A stretch of 64,000 nt of DNA. It comes from Paenacidovorax monticola. Its GTDB lineage: Bacteria; Pseudomonadota; Gammaproteobacteria; Burkholderiales; Burkholderiaceae_C. The DNA lies in contig NZ_CP060790.1 of assembly GCF_014489595.1 (NCBI RefSeq), positions 3,286,001 to 3,350,000 of the forward strand. Direction: 5' to 3'. Of this stretch, positions 16,978-25,316 are shown one piece after another; position 1 is the stretch's first letter, and every line of letters starts with the position of its first letter. The notes under the pieces were generated by a model. That model saw only the letters and a list, made by a program, of their open reading frames with translations. It did not search any database and was not told where the DNA came from. Both the position numbers and the translations under genes were made by a program.

Positions 16978-18279
16978 ATGTCCAATCTCATCGTGCACGG
17001 CGGCACGCCCCTGCGCGGCCGCATCATCCCCTCGGCCAACAAGAACGCTGTGCTGCCCGTGCTCTGTGCCACGCTGCTGACCAGCGAACCCCTGCGCCTG
17101 CTGGGCGTTCCCGATATCACCGACGTGCGCAAGATCCTCGAGATCTTCCGCGCCCTCGGCAGCGAGGTCCGCATGGACTACGCGAGCGGCACGCTGGAGC
17201 TGCACCACCACGCCACGGAATTCGACGCGGCCCGCCACCGCCTGCCCGAGGAAATGCGCTCGTCCATCATGCTCGTGCCGCCGCTGCTTGCGCGCTTCGG
17301 CGTGGCGCGGCTGGAGGACAACGTCAAGGGCTGCACGCTCGGCGTGCGCGAGATCGATCCGCACGTGGAGGTCTTCCGCCGCTTCGGTGGCAGCGTGGAG
17401 CGCGCCGAGGGCTCGCTGCTCGTGCGCAGCGCGGGCCGGCTCGTGCCCACGGACCACTGGCTCGACTACGCCTCGGTCACCACTACGGAGAACTTCGTGC
17501 TGTGCGCCGCCGCCGCGCCGGGCACCTCGGTGCTCACGAACGCCGCGTGCGAGCCGCATGTGCAGGAGTTCTGCCGCTTCATGCAGATGATCGGCGTGGC
17601 GATCGAGGGCGTGGGCACTTCGCGCCTCATGGTGCACGGCGGCGGCACGCTGCGCGGCGGCGAGTTCCGCTTCGACGAGGACTTCCACGAGATCACCACC
17701 TTCCTCGCGCTGGGCGCGATCACGGGCGGCGACGTGGCCGTGCGCAACACCGCACCGGGCAACTTCCCGCTGATCGACCGCACCTTCGCGAAGTTCGGCG
17801 TGCGCGTCACGCACGAGGACGGCTGGTCGCGCGCGCACTGCGACGGCCCGCTCACCGTGCAGACACCGTTCACGAGCAACGTGCTCACCAAGGTCGAGGC
17901 GGCGCCCTGGCCCTACTTCCCTGTGGACCTGCTGCCCATCTTCATCGCCCTGGGGGTGCGTGCGCGCGGCAACGCGATGTTCTGGAACAAGGTCTACGAC
18001 GGCGCGATGGGCTGGACGGGCGAACTCTCCAAGTTCGGCGCGCACGTATTCCTCTCGGACCCGCACCGGCTCATCACGTTTGGCGGCAACCCGCTCGCGC
18101 CCGCGGTGGTCGAAAGCCCCTACATCATCCGCGTGGCGATCGCGCTGTTCATGGTGGCCGCCAGCATCGAGGGGCGCTCCGAGATCCGCAACGCCACACC
18201 CATCCGCCGCGCCCACCCGCGCTTCGTGGAGAACCTGCGCAGCCTGGGCGCGCAGACCGAATGGACCAGCGAGGAGTGA
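16978..18279 (+). CDS. murA: UDP-N-acetylglucosamine 1-carboxyvinyltransferase family protein (MurA paralogue)
   Basis: A 433-residue EPSP/MurA-fold enzyme. Key MurA residues are in place: K22 and N23 (SANKNAVLP) and the PEP-reactive cysteine C119 in VKGCTLGVREIDPH. The aspartate general base is likely that in YFPVDLLPIF. The sequence is clearly divergent from standard MurA, such as lacking the usual PGGCAIGxR form, and the gene is next to panE rather than in the his/mla context where betaproteobacterial murA usually lies. A second canonical copy elsewhere is therefore expected. It probably transfers enolpyruvyl to a UDP-sugar, but the acceptor is not certain. Confidence 0.82.
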   Translation: MSNLIVHGGTPLRGRIIPSANKNAVLPVLCATLLTSEPLRLLGVPDITDVRKILEIFRALGSEVRMDYASGTLELHHHATEFDAARHRLPEEMRSSIMLVPPLLARFGVARLEDNVKGCTLGVREIDPHVEVFRRFGGSVERAEGSLLVRSAGRLVPTDHWLDYASVTTTENFVLCAAAAPGTSVLTNAACEPHVQEFCRFMQMIGVAIEGVGTSRLMVHGGGTLRGGEFRFDEDFHEITTFLALGAITGGDVAVRNTAPGNFPLIDRTFAKFGVRVTHEDGWSRAHCDGPLTVQTPFTSNVLTKVEAAPWPYFPVDLLPIFIALGVRARGNAMFWNKVYDGAMGWTGELSKFGAHVFLSDPHRLITFGGNPLAPAVVESPYIIRVAIALFMVAASIEGRSEIRNATPIRRAHPRFVENLRSLGAQTEWTSEE

Positions 18280-18283
18280 ACGC

Positions 18284-19230
18284 ATGACGACCCCCAGCGA
18301 CACCGCTTCGGGCGCGAGCGCGGCCCCGCGCATCGCCGTCATGGGCGCCGGCGCCGTGGGCTGCTACTACGGCGGCATGCTCGCGCGCGCCGGGCACGAC
18401 GTGGTGCTCATCGGGCGGCCCGCGCATGTGGAGGCCGTGCGGCAGGGCGGCCTGCGGCTGCAAGCGCAGGCCTTCGACGAGCGCGTGCGCCTGGCGGCCA
18501 GCACCGACGCGGCCGCGGCGGCCGGCGCCCAGCTCGTGCTGCTGAGCGTGAAGTCCACCGACACCGAGGCCGCCGCCGCGCAGCTGCGCCCGCACCTCGC
18601 GCCCGGTGCGCTGCTCGTCACGCTGCAGAACGGCGTGGACAACGCGCGCCGCCTGCGCGCCGCGCTGCCAGGGCATGCGGTGGCAGCGGCCGTGGTCTAC
18701 GTGGCCACCGAGATGGCGGGCCCCGGCCATGTGCGCCACCACGGGCGCGGCGAGCTGGTCATCGAGCCCTCTGCGGCGAGCGAGGACGTGGCGCGTATGC
18801 TGCGCGCGGCGGGCGTTCCCACCGAGGTGTCCGACAACGTCGAAGGCGCGCTCTGGGCCAAGCTCATCCTGAACTGCGCGTACAACGCGCTCTCGGCCCT
18901 TGCGCGCATGCCCTATGGCCCCTTGCGCAGCGCGAGGGCGTGGCGGCCGTGATGAACGACGTGGTGGCCGAATGCCTGGCCGTGGCGCAGGCCGACGGCG
19001 TGCGCGTGCCCGGCGATGTGCAGGCGGCGGTGGCGGGCATCGCGCGCACCATGCCCACGCAGTATTCGTCCACGGCGCAGGACCTCATGCGCGGCCGCCC
19101 CACCGAGATCGACCACCTCAACGGCTACGTCGTGCGCCGCGGCGCAGCCCTGGGCGTGCCCACGCCCGCCAACCGGGTGCTGCACACGCTCGTCAAGCTC
19201 GTGGAGGCTCCGGCCGCCACGGCGCTATAG
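18284..19230 (+). pseudogene. panE: 2-dehydropantoate 2-reductase (ketopantoate reductase), frameshifted
   Basis: NADPH-dependent reductase of the pantothenate pathway or a close ApbA/PanE relative. Residues 1-214 give MGAGAVGCYYGGMLARAG (Rossmann motif, about 19-36), the catalytic lysine motif LLSVKSTDT and the C-domain WAKLILNCAYNALSAL. Then the frame breaks at about 18925. Adding one G (TTGCGCAG to TTGGCGCAG) joins it to EGVAAVMNDVVAECLAVAQ and the conserved tail STAQDLMRGRPTEIDHLNG, giving 315 residues and a normal end at 19230. It begins 4 bp after the murA paralogue. A sequencing deletion is the simplest explanation. Confidence 0.88.
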
Positions 19231-19285
19231 TGCCTGTGCGCCCCGGGGCGCGGCCAGGCCCTGGGGGCCAAGGAAGGAGCGTGCC

Positions 19286-19690
19286 ATGGAGCCGGACAAC
19301 GGTATCGCACTCGACCACCTGATGGTGCCCTCGCGCGACAAGCGCGCGGCCGCCAGGCGGCTCGCGGAGCTGCTCGGCGTGCCCTGGTCCGAGACGGGCG
19401 TGGGGCCTTTCGTGCCGGTCTACGTCAACGCGGGGCTCACGCTCGACTTCGACGAATGGACCGGGCCCATTCCGCAGATCCACTACTGCTTCCGTGTGAG
19501 CGAGGCCGCCTTCGACGCCATCCTGGGCCGCATCCGCGCGGCGGGCCTGCCCTACCGCAGCGCTGTGCACGGCCCCGTGGACCATGCCGTCGACACCGGG
19601 CATGGCGGCCGCATCGTCTACTGGAACGAGCCCGACGGCCACCAATGGGAACTGCTCACCGTGAGCTACGCGCGGCCTCCTGCGGGCTAG
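19286..19690 (+). CDS. VOC family (glyoxalase-like) protein
   Basis: A 134-residue single vicinal-oxygen-chelate domain. It has LDHLMVPSRDKRAAARRLAE at the start and the closing metal-binding region GGRIVYWNEPDGHQWELL. Substrates of this superfamily range from methylglyoxal-glutathione to catechols and antibiotics; none can be assigned. AAGGAG precedes the ATG at 19286. It converges on the TauE-type gene, the two stops sharing the tetramer CTAG. Confidence 0.85.
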   Translation: MEPDNGIALDHLMVPSRDKRAAARRLAELLGVPWSETGVGPFVPVYVNAGLTLDFDEWTGPIPQIHYCFRVSEAAFDAILGRIRAAGLPYRSAVHGPVDHAVDTGHGGRIVYWNEPDGHQWELLTVSYARPPAG

Positions 19691-20442
19691 GCTAGGCGCT
19701 GCGCGAGCACGGGCAGCGCCGTGGCGAGCATGGCCACGCCCGAGGCCGTGAGCAGGCCCAGCACGATCTGGCGAAAGCGCGCCTCGCTGATGCCGTGGTA
19801 CAGCCGCGCGCCGAGCAGCGTGGGCAGCAGCATGGCGGGCGCGACCACGGCGAACAGGGGCAGCATCTCGCGCGTGACCAGGCCCGTGGCGAGGTAGGTG
19901 GCCATAGTCACGCTGAGCATCGAGAGGTTGAAGTTCTGCACCACCGTGCGCTGCGCGTCCTTGTCGAAGCCGCGCAGCGTGCACCACAGCGTGGGCAGCG
20001 CGCCCGTGAAGCCGCCCAGCCCCCCCATCACGCCCCCGGCCAAGCCCGCGAGGCCGTCGCCGATGCGCCCGCCCGCCGTGATGCGCGGCAGGCGCCGCGC
20101 CATCAGCATCGCGGGGCACCAGACCACGAGCAGCGTGCCGAGCACGGCCTTGAACCACACCATGTCCAGACGCGGCAGCAGCGCCACGCCGAGCGGAATG
20201 CCCGCCAGGCCGCCGAGCACGAAGGGCAGCAGGCGCGGCCAGTGGAAGCCCCGGCGCACCGATACGGCCGCGACGACCTGCCCCGTGAGCGAGCCGAACA
20301 CCACGAGCACGGCGGCCAGGCGCGGCTCCAGCGCCCAGGCCCAGAACGACATGGCCACGAGCCCGAAGGCAAAGCCCGAAAGGCCCTGCACGAAACCCGC
20401 CACCACGGCGCCCAGCGCCACCACCGCCACCATCGAATCCAT
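19687..20442 (-). CDS. TauE/SafE family sulfite/anion exporter
   Basis: A 251-residue membrane protein with about seven to eight hydrophobic segments and the internal two-fold repeat of the TauE/SafE family (GAVVAGFVQGLSGFAFGLVA near the start; GGVMGGLGGFTGALPTLW around 135-152). Members move sulfite, sulfoacetate or other organosulfur or carboxylate anions; the substrate is unknown. It shares a 4-bp CTAG stop overlap with the VOC gene and lies 53 bp upstream of leuA on the same strand, facing it. Confidence 0.9.
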   Translation of the reverse strand: MDSMVAVVALGAVVAGFVQGLSGFAFGLVAMSFWAWALEPRLAAVLVVFGSLTGQVVAAVSVRRGFHWPRLLPFVLGGLAGIPLGVALLPRLDMVWFKAVLGTLLVVWCPAMLMARRLPRITAGGRIGDGLAGLAGGVMGGLGGFTGALPTLWCTLRGFDKDAQRTVVQNFNLSMLSVTMATYLATGLVTREMLPLFAVVAPAMLLPTLLGARLYHGISEARFRQIVLGLLTASGVAMLATALPVLAQRLA

Positions 20443-20495
20443 TGCTGTTCCCCGCGCTCACGCACCGGCGCCCATTGTGAGGGCGGTGCGCCGGC

Positions 20496-22187
20496 TCAGG
20501 CCTGTGCCATGGCCCGTGGCGCCAGGGCCTGGCGCCGCTGCAGCAGGCGGTTGGCCGCGCTCACCACGGCCTGCACCGAGGCCGTGACGATGTTGTGGTG
20601 CAGGCCCACGCCGAAGGCCGCGCCGGGCTGGCCGTCAAAGCCCGCCTCCACGATGGCCAGCGCCTGGGCACCCGAGCCGGCCCCAACCGCGCGCTCCTCG
20701 TAGCCGTGCACGGAGAGGGGCAGTCCCAGCGCGTCCACGGTCGCGTCGATGGGGCCGTTGCCCTGGCCCTGCAGCGTGTGGCGCGCGCCGTCGATGGTCA
20801 CGTCGATCTCGATGCCCTGGCCGTCGTCGGCGAGCCGGTGCGCGCGGTAGGTGATCGCGCCGGGCACCTCGGCGGGCGCCTGCAGGTAGGTCGTCTGGAA
20901 CAGGCTCCACAGCGCCGCGCCGGTCATCTCGGTCTCGCTCGCGTCGGTGGCGCGCTGCACCACGGCGCTGAACTCCACCTGCATGCGCCGCGGCATCACC
21001 ACGCCGTGCTCGCGCTCGAGCAGGAAGGCAATGCCGCCCTTGCCCGACTGGCTGTTCACGCGGATCACGCTGTCGTAGGTGCGGCCGAGGTCGGCGGGGT
21101 CGATGGGCAGATAGGGAATCTGCCACTGGCCCTCGGGGTCGTGCGCCGCGAAGCCCTTCTTGATCGCATCCTGGTGCGATCCCGAGAACGAGGTGAACAC
21201 GAGGTCGCCCACGTAGGGGTGGCGCGGATGGATGGGCAGGCCCGTGCACTCCTCGGCCACGCGCGCCACGGCGTTGATGTCCGAGAAGTCCAGGCCCGGG
21301 TGCACGCCCTGGGTGTAGAGGTTCAGCGCCACCGTCACCACGTCGAGGTTGCCGCTGCGCTCGCCGTTGCCGAAGAGGCAGCCTTCCACGCGCTGCGCGC
21401 CGGCCATCAGGGCCAGCTCGGCGGCGGCCACGCCCGTGCCCCGGTCGTTGTGCGGGTGTACCGAGAGCACGATGTGCTCGCGCGGCGCGAGGCGCCGGTG
21501 CATCCACTCGATCTGGTCGGCGAACACGTTGGGCGTGGCGTTCTCCACCGTGGTGGGCAGGTTGATGATGATCTCGCGCCCCGGGCCCGCGCCCCACGCG
21601 GCAATGGCCGTCTGGCAGGCCTTGAGCGACACCTCCAGCTCGGTGGCGCTGAAGGTCTCGGGCGAGTACTGCAGCGTCCAGCGTGTCTCGGGATGGGCGT
21701 CGGTCAGGCGCTTGAGGTGCGAGACATGCTGCTCGATGAAGGCCATCACCTGCGTCACGTTCATGCCGAACACCACGCGGCGCCACACGGGCGCGGTGGC
21801 GTTGTACAGGTGCACGATGGCGCGCTTGGCGCCGCGCACGGCCTCCACGGTGCGCTCGATGAGGTCGCTGCGCGACTGGGTCATGACCATGAGGGTCACG
21901 TCGTCGGGGACCAGGTCCTCGTCGATGAGGCGGCGCACGAAGTCGTAGTCGGTCTGCGAGGCGGCCGGAAAGCCGACCTCGATCTCCTTGAAGCCGATGC
22001 GCACCAGCTCCCGGAAGAGCTTCATCTTGCGCTCGCCGTTCATGGGCTCGAACAGCGCCTGGTTGCCGTCGCGCAGGTCGGTGGAGAGCCAGATGGGCGC
22101 GCGCGTGATGGTGGTGGACGGCCAGGTGCGGTCGTTCAGGGCGATGGGGGCAAAGGCCCGGTACTTGGTCGAGGGTTGGGCAATCAT
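20496..22187 (-). CDS. leuA: 2-isopropylmalate synthase, long (IPMS2) type
   Basis: Condenses acetyl-CoA with 2-ketoisovalerate, the committed step of leucine synthesis. The 563-residue length and FAPIALNDRTWPS start are typical of the yeast/Corynebacterium-like form. Visible motifs are LSTDLRDGNQAL (about 35-46), LSVHPHNDRGTG, FGNGERSGNLD and a C-terminal regulatory domain ending GVGLHHNIVTASVQAVVSAANR. The ATG at 22187 follows GGAG with 6-7 bases spacing. It is preceded by a 28-codon leucine leader peptide and strong hairpins, so transcription is probably regulated by attenuation. Confidence 0.96.
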   Translation of the reverse strand: MIAQPSTKYRAFAPIALNDRTWPSTTITRAPIWLSTDLRDGNQALFEPMNGERKMKLFRELVRIGFKEIEVGFPAASQTDYDFVRRLIDEDLVPDDVTLMVMTQSRSDLIERTVEAVRGAKRAIVHLYNATAPVWRRVVFGMNVTQVMAFIEQHVSHLKRLTDAHPETRWTLQYSPETFSATELEVSLKACQTAIAAWGAGPGREIIINLPTTVENATPNVFADQIEWMHRRLAPREHIVLSVHPHNDRGTGVAAAELALMAGAQRVEGCLFGNGERSGNLDVVTVALNLYTQGVHPGLDFSDINAVARVAEECTGLPIHPRHPYVGDLVFTSFSGSHQDAIKKGFAAHDPEGQWQIPYLPIDPADLGRTYDSVIRVNSQSGKGGIAFLLEREHGVVMPRRMQVEFSAVVQRATDASETEMTGAALWSLFQTTYLQAPAEVPGAITYRAHRLADDGQGIEIDVTIDGARHTLQGQGNGPIDATVDALGLPLSVHGYEERAVGAGSGAQALAIVEAGFDGQPGAAFGVGLHHNIVTASVQAVVSAANRLLQRRQALAPRAMAQA

Positions 22188-22207
22188 GTGTGGCTCCGCG
22201 AATCGGT

Positions 22208-22236
22208 GCTGGCACGCCGGAGGGCGGCGTGCCAGC
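22208..22236 (-). promoter_or_regulatory. 12-bp hairpin 20 nt upstream of leuA
   Basis: GCTGGCACGCCG and CGGCGTGCCAGC form a perfect 12-bp stem with a 5-nt loop. No U run follows, so it does not look like a simple intrinsic terminator. It ends 20 nt before the leuA start and 9-10 nt before its ribosome-binding site, so it could act by translational attenuation, or as a Rho-related or RNA-stability element. It is the last of three stable structures between leader peptide and leuA. Confidence 0.75.
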
Positions 22237-22275
22237 GGGGTGGTCGGAAAGAAACCGTGCGACATCCCCTGCAGC

Positions 22276-22379
22276 CCTCCACGGGCGTGGAGGCTGGTTC
22301 GCGGGCCGGGGTCAGGGGGGTGTCGGGTGTGGCCTGAAGATCAGGCGACGAAAGAGGCGAACGCAGGCAGACCCCGGCC
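22276..22379 (-). promoter_or_regulatory. leuA attenuator pairings (leader-codon stem and following hairpin)
   Basis: Two pairings can form in the leuA leader RNA. GGCCGGGGTC inside leader codons 17-20 (22370-22379) is perfectly complementary to GACCCCGGCC downstream (22304-22313). A separate hairpin CCTCCACG-CC-CGTGGAGG lies at 22276-22293. A ribosome stalled at the CTA codons just upstream would change whether the first stem forms, the standard layout of an attenuator. No U tract is visible, so the readout is uncertain. Confidence 0.65.
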
Positions 22380-22427
22380 AGGCACTAGGCCTAGCGATAG
22401 GGTGGATAGGAGCATGCTGCGTTGCAT
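22341..22427 (-). CDS. leuL: Leucine leader peptide (leuA attenuator)
   Basis: A 28-codon frame that begins MQRSMLLSTLSLGLVPG. Six leucine codons, five of them in codons 6-14, include four CTA codons (7, 10, 12, 14), the rarest leucine codon in DNA of this GC content, where CTG dominates everywhere else. CTA-GGC-CTA makes the palindrome CTAGGCCTAG (22386-22395). It lies 153 bp before leuA with stem-loops between. This is the classic design of a leucine-sensing leader: low charged tRNA-Leu stalls the ribosome. The predicted promoter puts the transcript start at or 1-2 nt before the ATG, so translation would be leaderless. Confidence 0.85.
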   Translation of the reverse strand: MQRSMLLSTLSLGLVPGRGLPAFASFVA

Positions 22428-22435
22428 AGTGGCAA

Positions 22436-22465
22436 ATCCTAGCACAGGCCCCGTGGGCGTGCCAA
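22436..22465 (-). promoter_or_regulatory. Predicted sigma70 promoter of leuL-leuA
   Basis: On the minus strand, -35 TTGGCA (22460-22465), an 18-bp spacer and -10 TAGGAT (22436-22441) preceded by TGC, giving an extended -10. The leader ATG is only 8 nt downstream of the -10 box. Confidence 0.65.
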
Positions 22466-22475
22466 GCCCGGGCCC

Positions 22476-23189
22476 TCAACCCTCGGTGCGCGGGCGCCAG
22501 TCCTCCACGGCGCCGCGTTCGAGCCGCCCCTGCACGAGCCGCTGCCATGAGGGCGGCAGCGGCAGCGCGGCCAGCTCGCGCAGCAGCGCCGTGTCGAGCG
22601 TACGGTGGTAGAGCACGCCGATCACGCGCGCGAGCGGCCATGCGGCGTGCGGCCGCGCCATGAGCTCGATCGCGTCGCCCGCCTGCACGTGGCCGGGTTC
22701 GAGCACGCGGTAGTACCAGCCCGTGCGGCCGCTGCGCTGCAGCCGCAGTGCCATGTCGCGCACGCCGAAGCGGGTGTTGAGCTTCCAGCAGGGCTGGCGG
22801 CTCTGCGACACCTCGAGCAGCGCCGTGCCGATGCGCACGCGGTCGCCCCAGCACAGCGTGGCCTCGGTGACGCCCGTGCTTGCGAGGTTCTCGCCGAAGG
22901 CGCCGGGCGCGTCGAGCACGGGCAGCGCGCCCAGTTCGCCGCGCCAGTCCGCATAGTGTTCGAGCGCGTAGTGGTGCACGGCCTTGTCGGGGCCGCCGTG
23001 CAGGCGCGGGTCGCCCTGCTCGTCGCCCGCGAGGCCCAGCGTGCCGATGGCGACGCTTTCGCGCAGGGGCTGCTTGGCGATGGCGCTGAGCCCGCCGGGG
23101 CGGCCATCGGGCCGCGTACAGGGCACGGCCCGGCCGCGCAGCACGGCCTGCACCCGGCCCAGAAGGAGGGGCGCGGTGGGCGCACTCAT
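22476..23189 (-). CDS. MOSC domain protein (YiiM-like)
   Basis: A 237-residue MOSC-domain protein. It carries GDEQGDPRLHGGPDKAVHHY (about 55-74), FGENLA, and the conserved cysteine in SQSRQPCWKLN (about 134). MOSC proteins handle molybdenum cofactor-bound sulfur; YiiM-type proteins reduce N-hydroxylated compounds. The ATG at 23189 overlaps the stop of the upstream amidotransferase gene (ATGA), so the two are co-translated. Confidence 0.88.
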   Translation of the reverse strand: MSAPTAPLLLGRVQAVLRGRAVPCTRPDGRPGGLSAIAKQPLRESVAIGTLGLAGDEQGDPRLHGGPDKAVHHYALEHYADWRGELGALPVLDAPGAFGENLASTGVTEATLCWGDRVRIGTALLEVSQSRQPCWKLNTRFGVRDMALRLQRSGRTGWYYRVLEPGHVQAGDAIELMARPHAAWPLARVIGVLYHRTLDTALLRELAALPLPPSWQRLVQGRLERGAVEDWRPRTEG

Positions 23190-23892
23190 GCAGCCTCCTC
23201 GCACTCGCCGAGCCAGCGGCCCAGCACGGCCTCGGCCGCGCGGGCCAGGGCCCGGCCTGGGCGGAGGCCGCCGCGCGCAGCGCAGCGGGGTCCACGCCCG
23301 CCGCCGCGAGCTCGCACGCATGGCCCACGAGCCAGGGCTCGATGCGCCGCAGGTCGGCCTCCAGATGGAACTGCAGCGCCAGCGCGTGCCGGCCCACGGC
23401 GAAGGCCTGGTGCGGGCACAGGTCCGTGGCGGCCAGGTGCCGCGCGCCCGGCGGAATGCCGAACTGGTCGCCGTGCCAGTGCATCACGGGCACGCCCGCC
23501 AGCGGCGCGAGCGCCGAGCGCTCGCCCTCGGCCGTGAGCCGCAGCGGCGCCAGGCCGATCTCCTTGTGCCCCATGGGCGCCACCGGCGCGCCCAGCGCGC
23601 GTGCCATGAGCTGCGCGCCCAGGCAGATGCCCAGCGTGGGCAGGCGCCGTGCCAGGCGCTGGCGCACCAGCGCGAGCCGCTCGCCCACCACGGGGTAGGC
23701 AGCCTCGTCGAACGCGCCGATGGGGCCGCCCAGCACCACGAGCAGGTCGGGCTGCGCGGCGGCCGAGGTGGGCGCGAGCGGCGCATCGCCCACGTCGTGG
23801 TAGCGCACCGCGTAGCCGCGCGCACGCAGCAGCGGCTCGATCAGGCCCAGGTCTTCGAACGCCACGTGGCGCAGCGCGAGCGCGGTCTTCAT
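23186..23892 (-). pseudogene. Class I glutamine amidotransferase domain protein, frameshifted near the 3' end
   Basis: GuaA-like class I amidotransferase fold. VVLGGPIGAFDE (about 55), the nucleophile elbow LGICLGAQLMARALG (cysteine about 88) and the histidine-glutamate pair LQFHLEAD (about 172) are all present. The frame breaks at 23254-23255; one extra G (plus strand CCCGG to CCCGGG) joins it to the tail ALARAAEAVLGRWLGECEEAA, giving 235 residues whose stop overlaps the MOSC ATG, as expected for the real end. The start ATG at 23892 is chosen over that at 23898 because AGGAA lies directly before the latter. It is divergent from the PtsJ-like regulator. The substrate is unknown. Confidence 0.85.
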
Positions 23893-23905
23893 GGTCATTT
23901 CCTGT

Positions 23906-23919
23906 TTGTATTAATACAA
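23906..23919. promoter_or_regulatory. 14-bp perfect palindrome, probable operator of the PtsJ-like regulator
   Basis: TTGTATTAATACAA is perfectly palindromic and sits in a 39-bp AT-rich gap between the divergent amidotransferase and GntR/MocR genes, 13 bp before the regulator's ATG. A regulator binding here could control both genes. Related TACAAT half sites follow at 23916-23925. Confidence 0.65.
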
Positions 23920-23931
23920 TACAATTTACGT

Positions 23932-25249
23932 ATGATTTCATTGTACGTTCAGGGCTCCGGCGCTGCCGAAATCGCCGACAGCCTGGCCGCGCAGTTGCAG
24001 GCCGGCGCGCTGCAGCCCGGCGATGCGCTGCCCGCAGTGCGGGCGCTTGCCCGGCAGCTCGGCGTGAACCCCAACACCGTGGCCGCGGCCTACGCGCGCC
24101 TGCGCGACGCGGGCCGCGTGGTGACCGACGGCCGGCGCGGCACGCGCGTGGCGGGCCTGGCACCGCCGCTTGCGCAGGCCCCTGCCCTGCCCCCGGGGCT
24201 GCGCGACCTGGCCAGCGGCAACGTGGATGCGGCCCTGCTGCCCGTGCCGCGCGCCGACTGGTGGCCCGCACTGCATTCCGGTGCGGGCTACGACGGCCCC
24301 GCCGAGGTGCCCGCCTGGCAGGACGAGGCGGCCGCGTGGCTGGCCTCGCAGGGCCTGCCGGGCGGGGCGGTCGCCACCTTCTCGGGCACGCTGGACGCCG
24401 TGGAGCGCGCGCTGCGCCTGCACGCGCGGCCCGGCGACCGCGTGGGCGTGGAAGACCCCGGCTGGCCGCCCCTGGTGGCGCTGCTGCACAGCCTGCGCTT
24501 GCGCCCGGTGCCGCTGCCCATCGACGCGCAGGGGCTGTGCGTGCCCGCGCCCGAGGTGCTGGGTGCCTGCGCGGCCCTGGTGCTCACGCCGCGCGCGCAC
24601 AACCCCACGGGCGTGGCGCTGGGCGCCGCGCGCTGGAAGGCGCTGCGCAAGGCCCTGCAGCGCCATCCGCAACTGCTCGTGGTGTTCGACGACCACTGGG
24701 GGCCGCTCAGCGCGGCGCCCCTGGCGTTCTCGGGGCGGCGGGCTCGCTGCCGCCGCTGTGGCTCTACGTCGCGTCGGTGGGCAAGTTCCTGGGGCCGGAC
24801 CTGCGGCTGGCGCTCGCGGCGGGGCCGGCCAGCCTCGTCGAGCCCCTGCGCGCGCAGCAGGCCGTGGGGCCGCGCTGGGTCAGCCGTCTGCTGCAGGCCC
24901 TGGCGGCGCGGCTGTGGCGCGGTGCGCGCGAGGACGGCACGCTGGAGCGCGCACGCGCCACCTACGCCGCGCGGCGCGGCGCCCTGCAGCTGGTGCTGCG
25001 CGCCGAGGGCGTGGACTGCCCCCCGGGGGCGAGGGCCTGCACCTGTGGCTGCCCGTGGCGGACGAGGCCGCCGTCGTCACGGCCCTGGCCGCGCGCGGCT
25101 GGGCGGCCCAGGCGGGCGCGCCGTTCCGCCTGGCGAGCGCACCGGCCGTGCGCATCAGCCTGGGCGCCCTGCGCGAGGGCGACATGCCCCGGCTCGCGCG
25201 CGACCTGGCCCAGGCCCTGGCACCCGCGCCGGGGCGGGCCGTGTTCTGA
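23932..25249 (+). pseudogene. PtsJ-like GntR/MocR regulator with aminotransferase domain, two frameshifts
   Basis: A GntR winged helix (residues 1-75, PAVRALARQLGVNPNTVAAA) fused to a fold-type I aminotransferase domain. LTPRAHNPTG (about 218) and the PLP lysine region VGKFLGPDLRLAL match Salmonella PtsJ, a PLP-binding regulator linked to pyridoxal kinase. The frame breaks twice: G4 at 24732-24735 should be G5, and C6 at 25019-25024 should be C7. The restored protein is 439 residues and ends at 25249. No pdxK is adjacent; the divergent amidotransferase is the likely target. Both breaks are in G/C runs, so sequencing error is likely. Confidence 0.85.
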
Positions 25250-25269
25250 TTCCGGCGAAACGGGCCGCT

Positions 25270-25316
25270 GGCGCTTGTGGGGAAAGCGCAAACAGCTATA
25301 AAAATGGGAGCAATCG
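25270..25316. repeat. Dispersed CAGCTAT-type repeat, copy in ptsJ-like/exonuclease gap
   Basis: GCGCTT (25271-25276) and AAGCGC (25284-25289) form a small hairpin, followed by AAACAGCTATAAAAATGGGAGC. The segment AAGCGCAAACAGCTAT is nearly identical to copies at 37583 and, inverted, at 43953 and 62703. It lies between two convergent genes. Confidence 0.7.
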
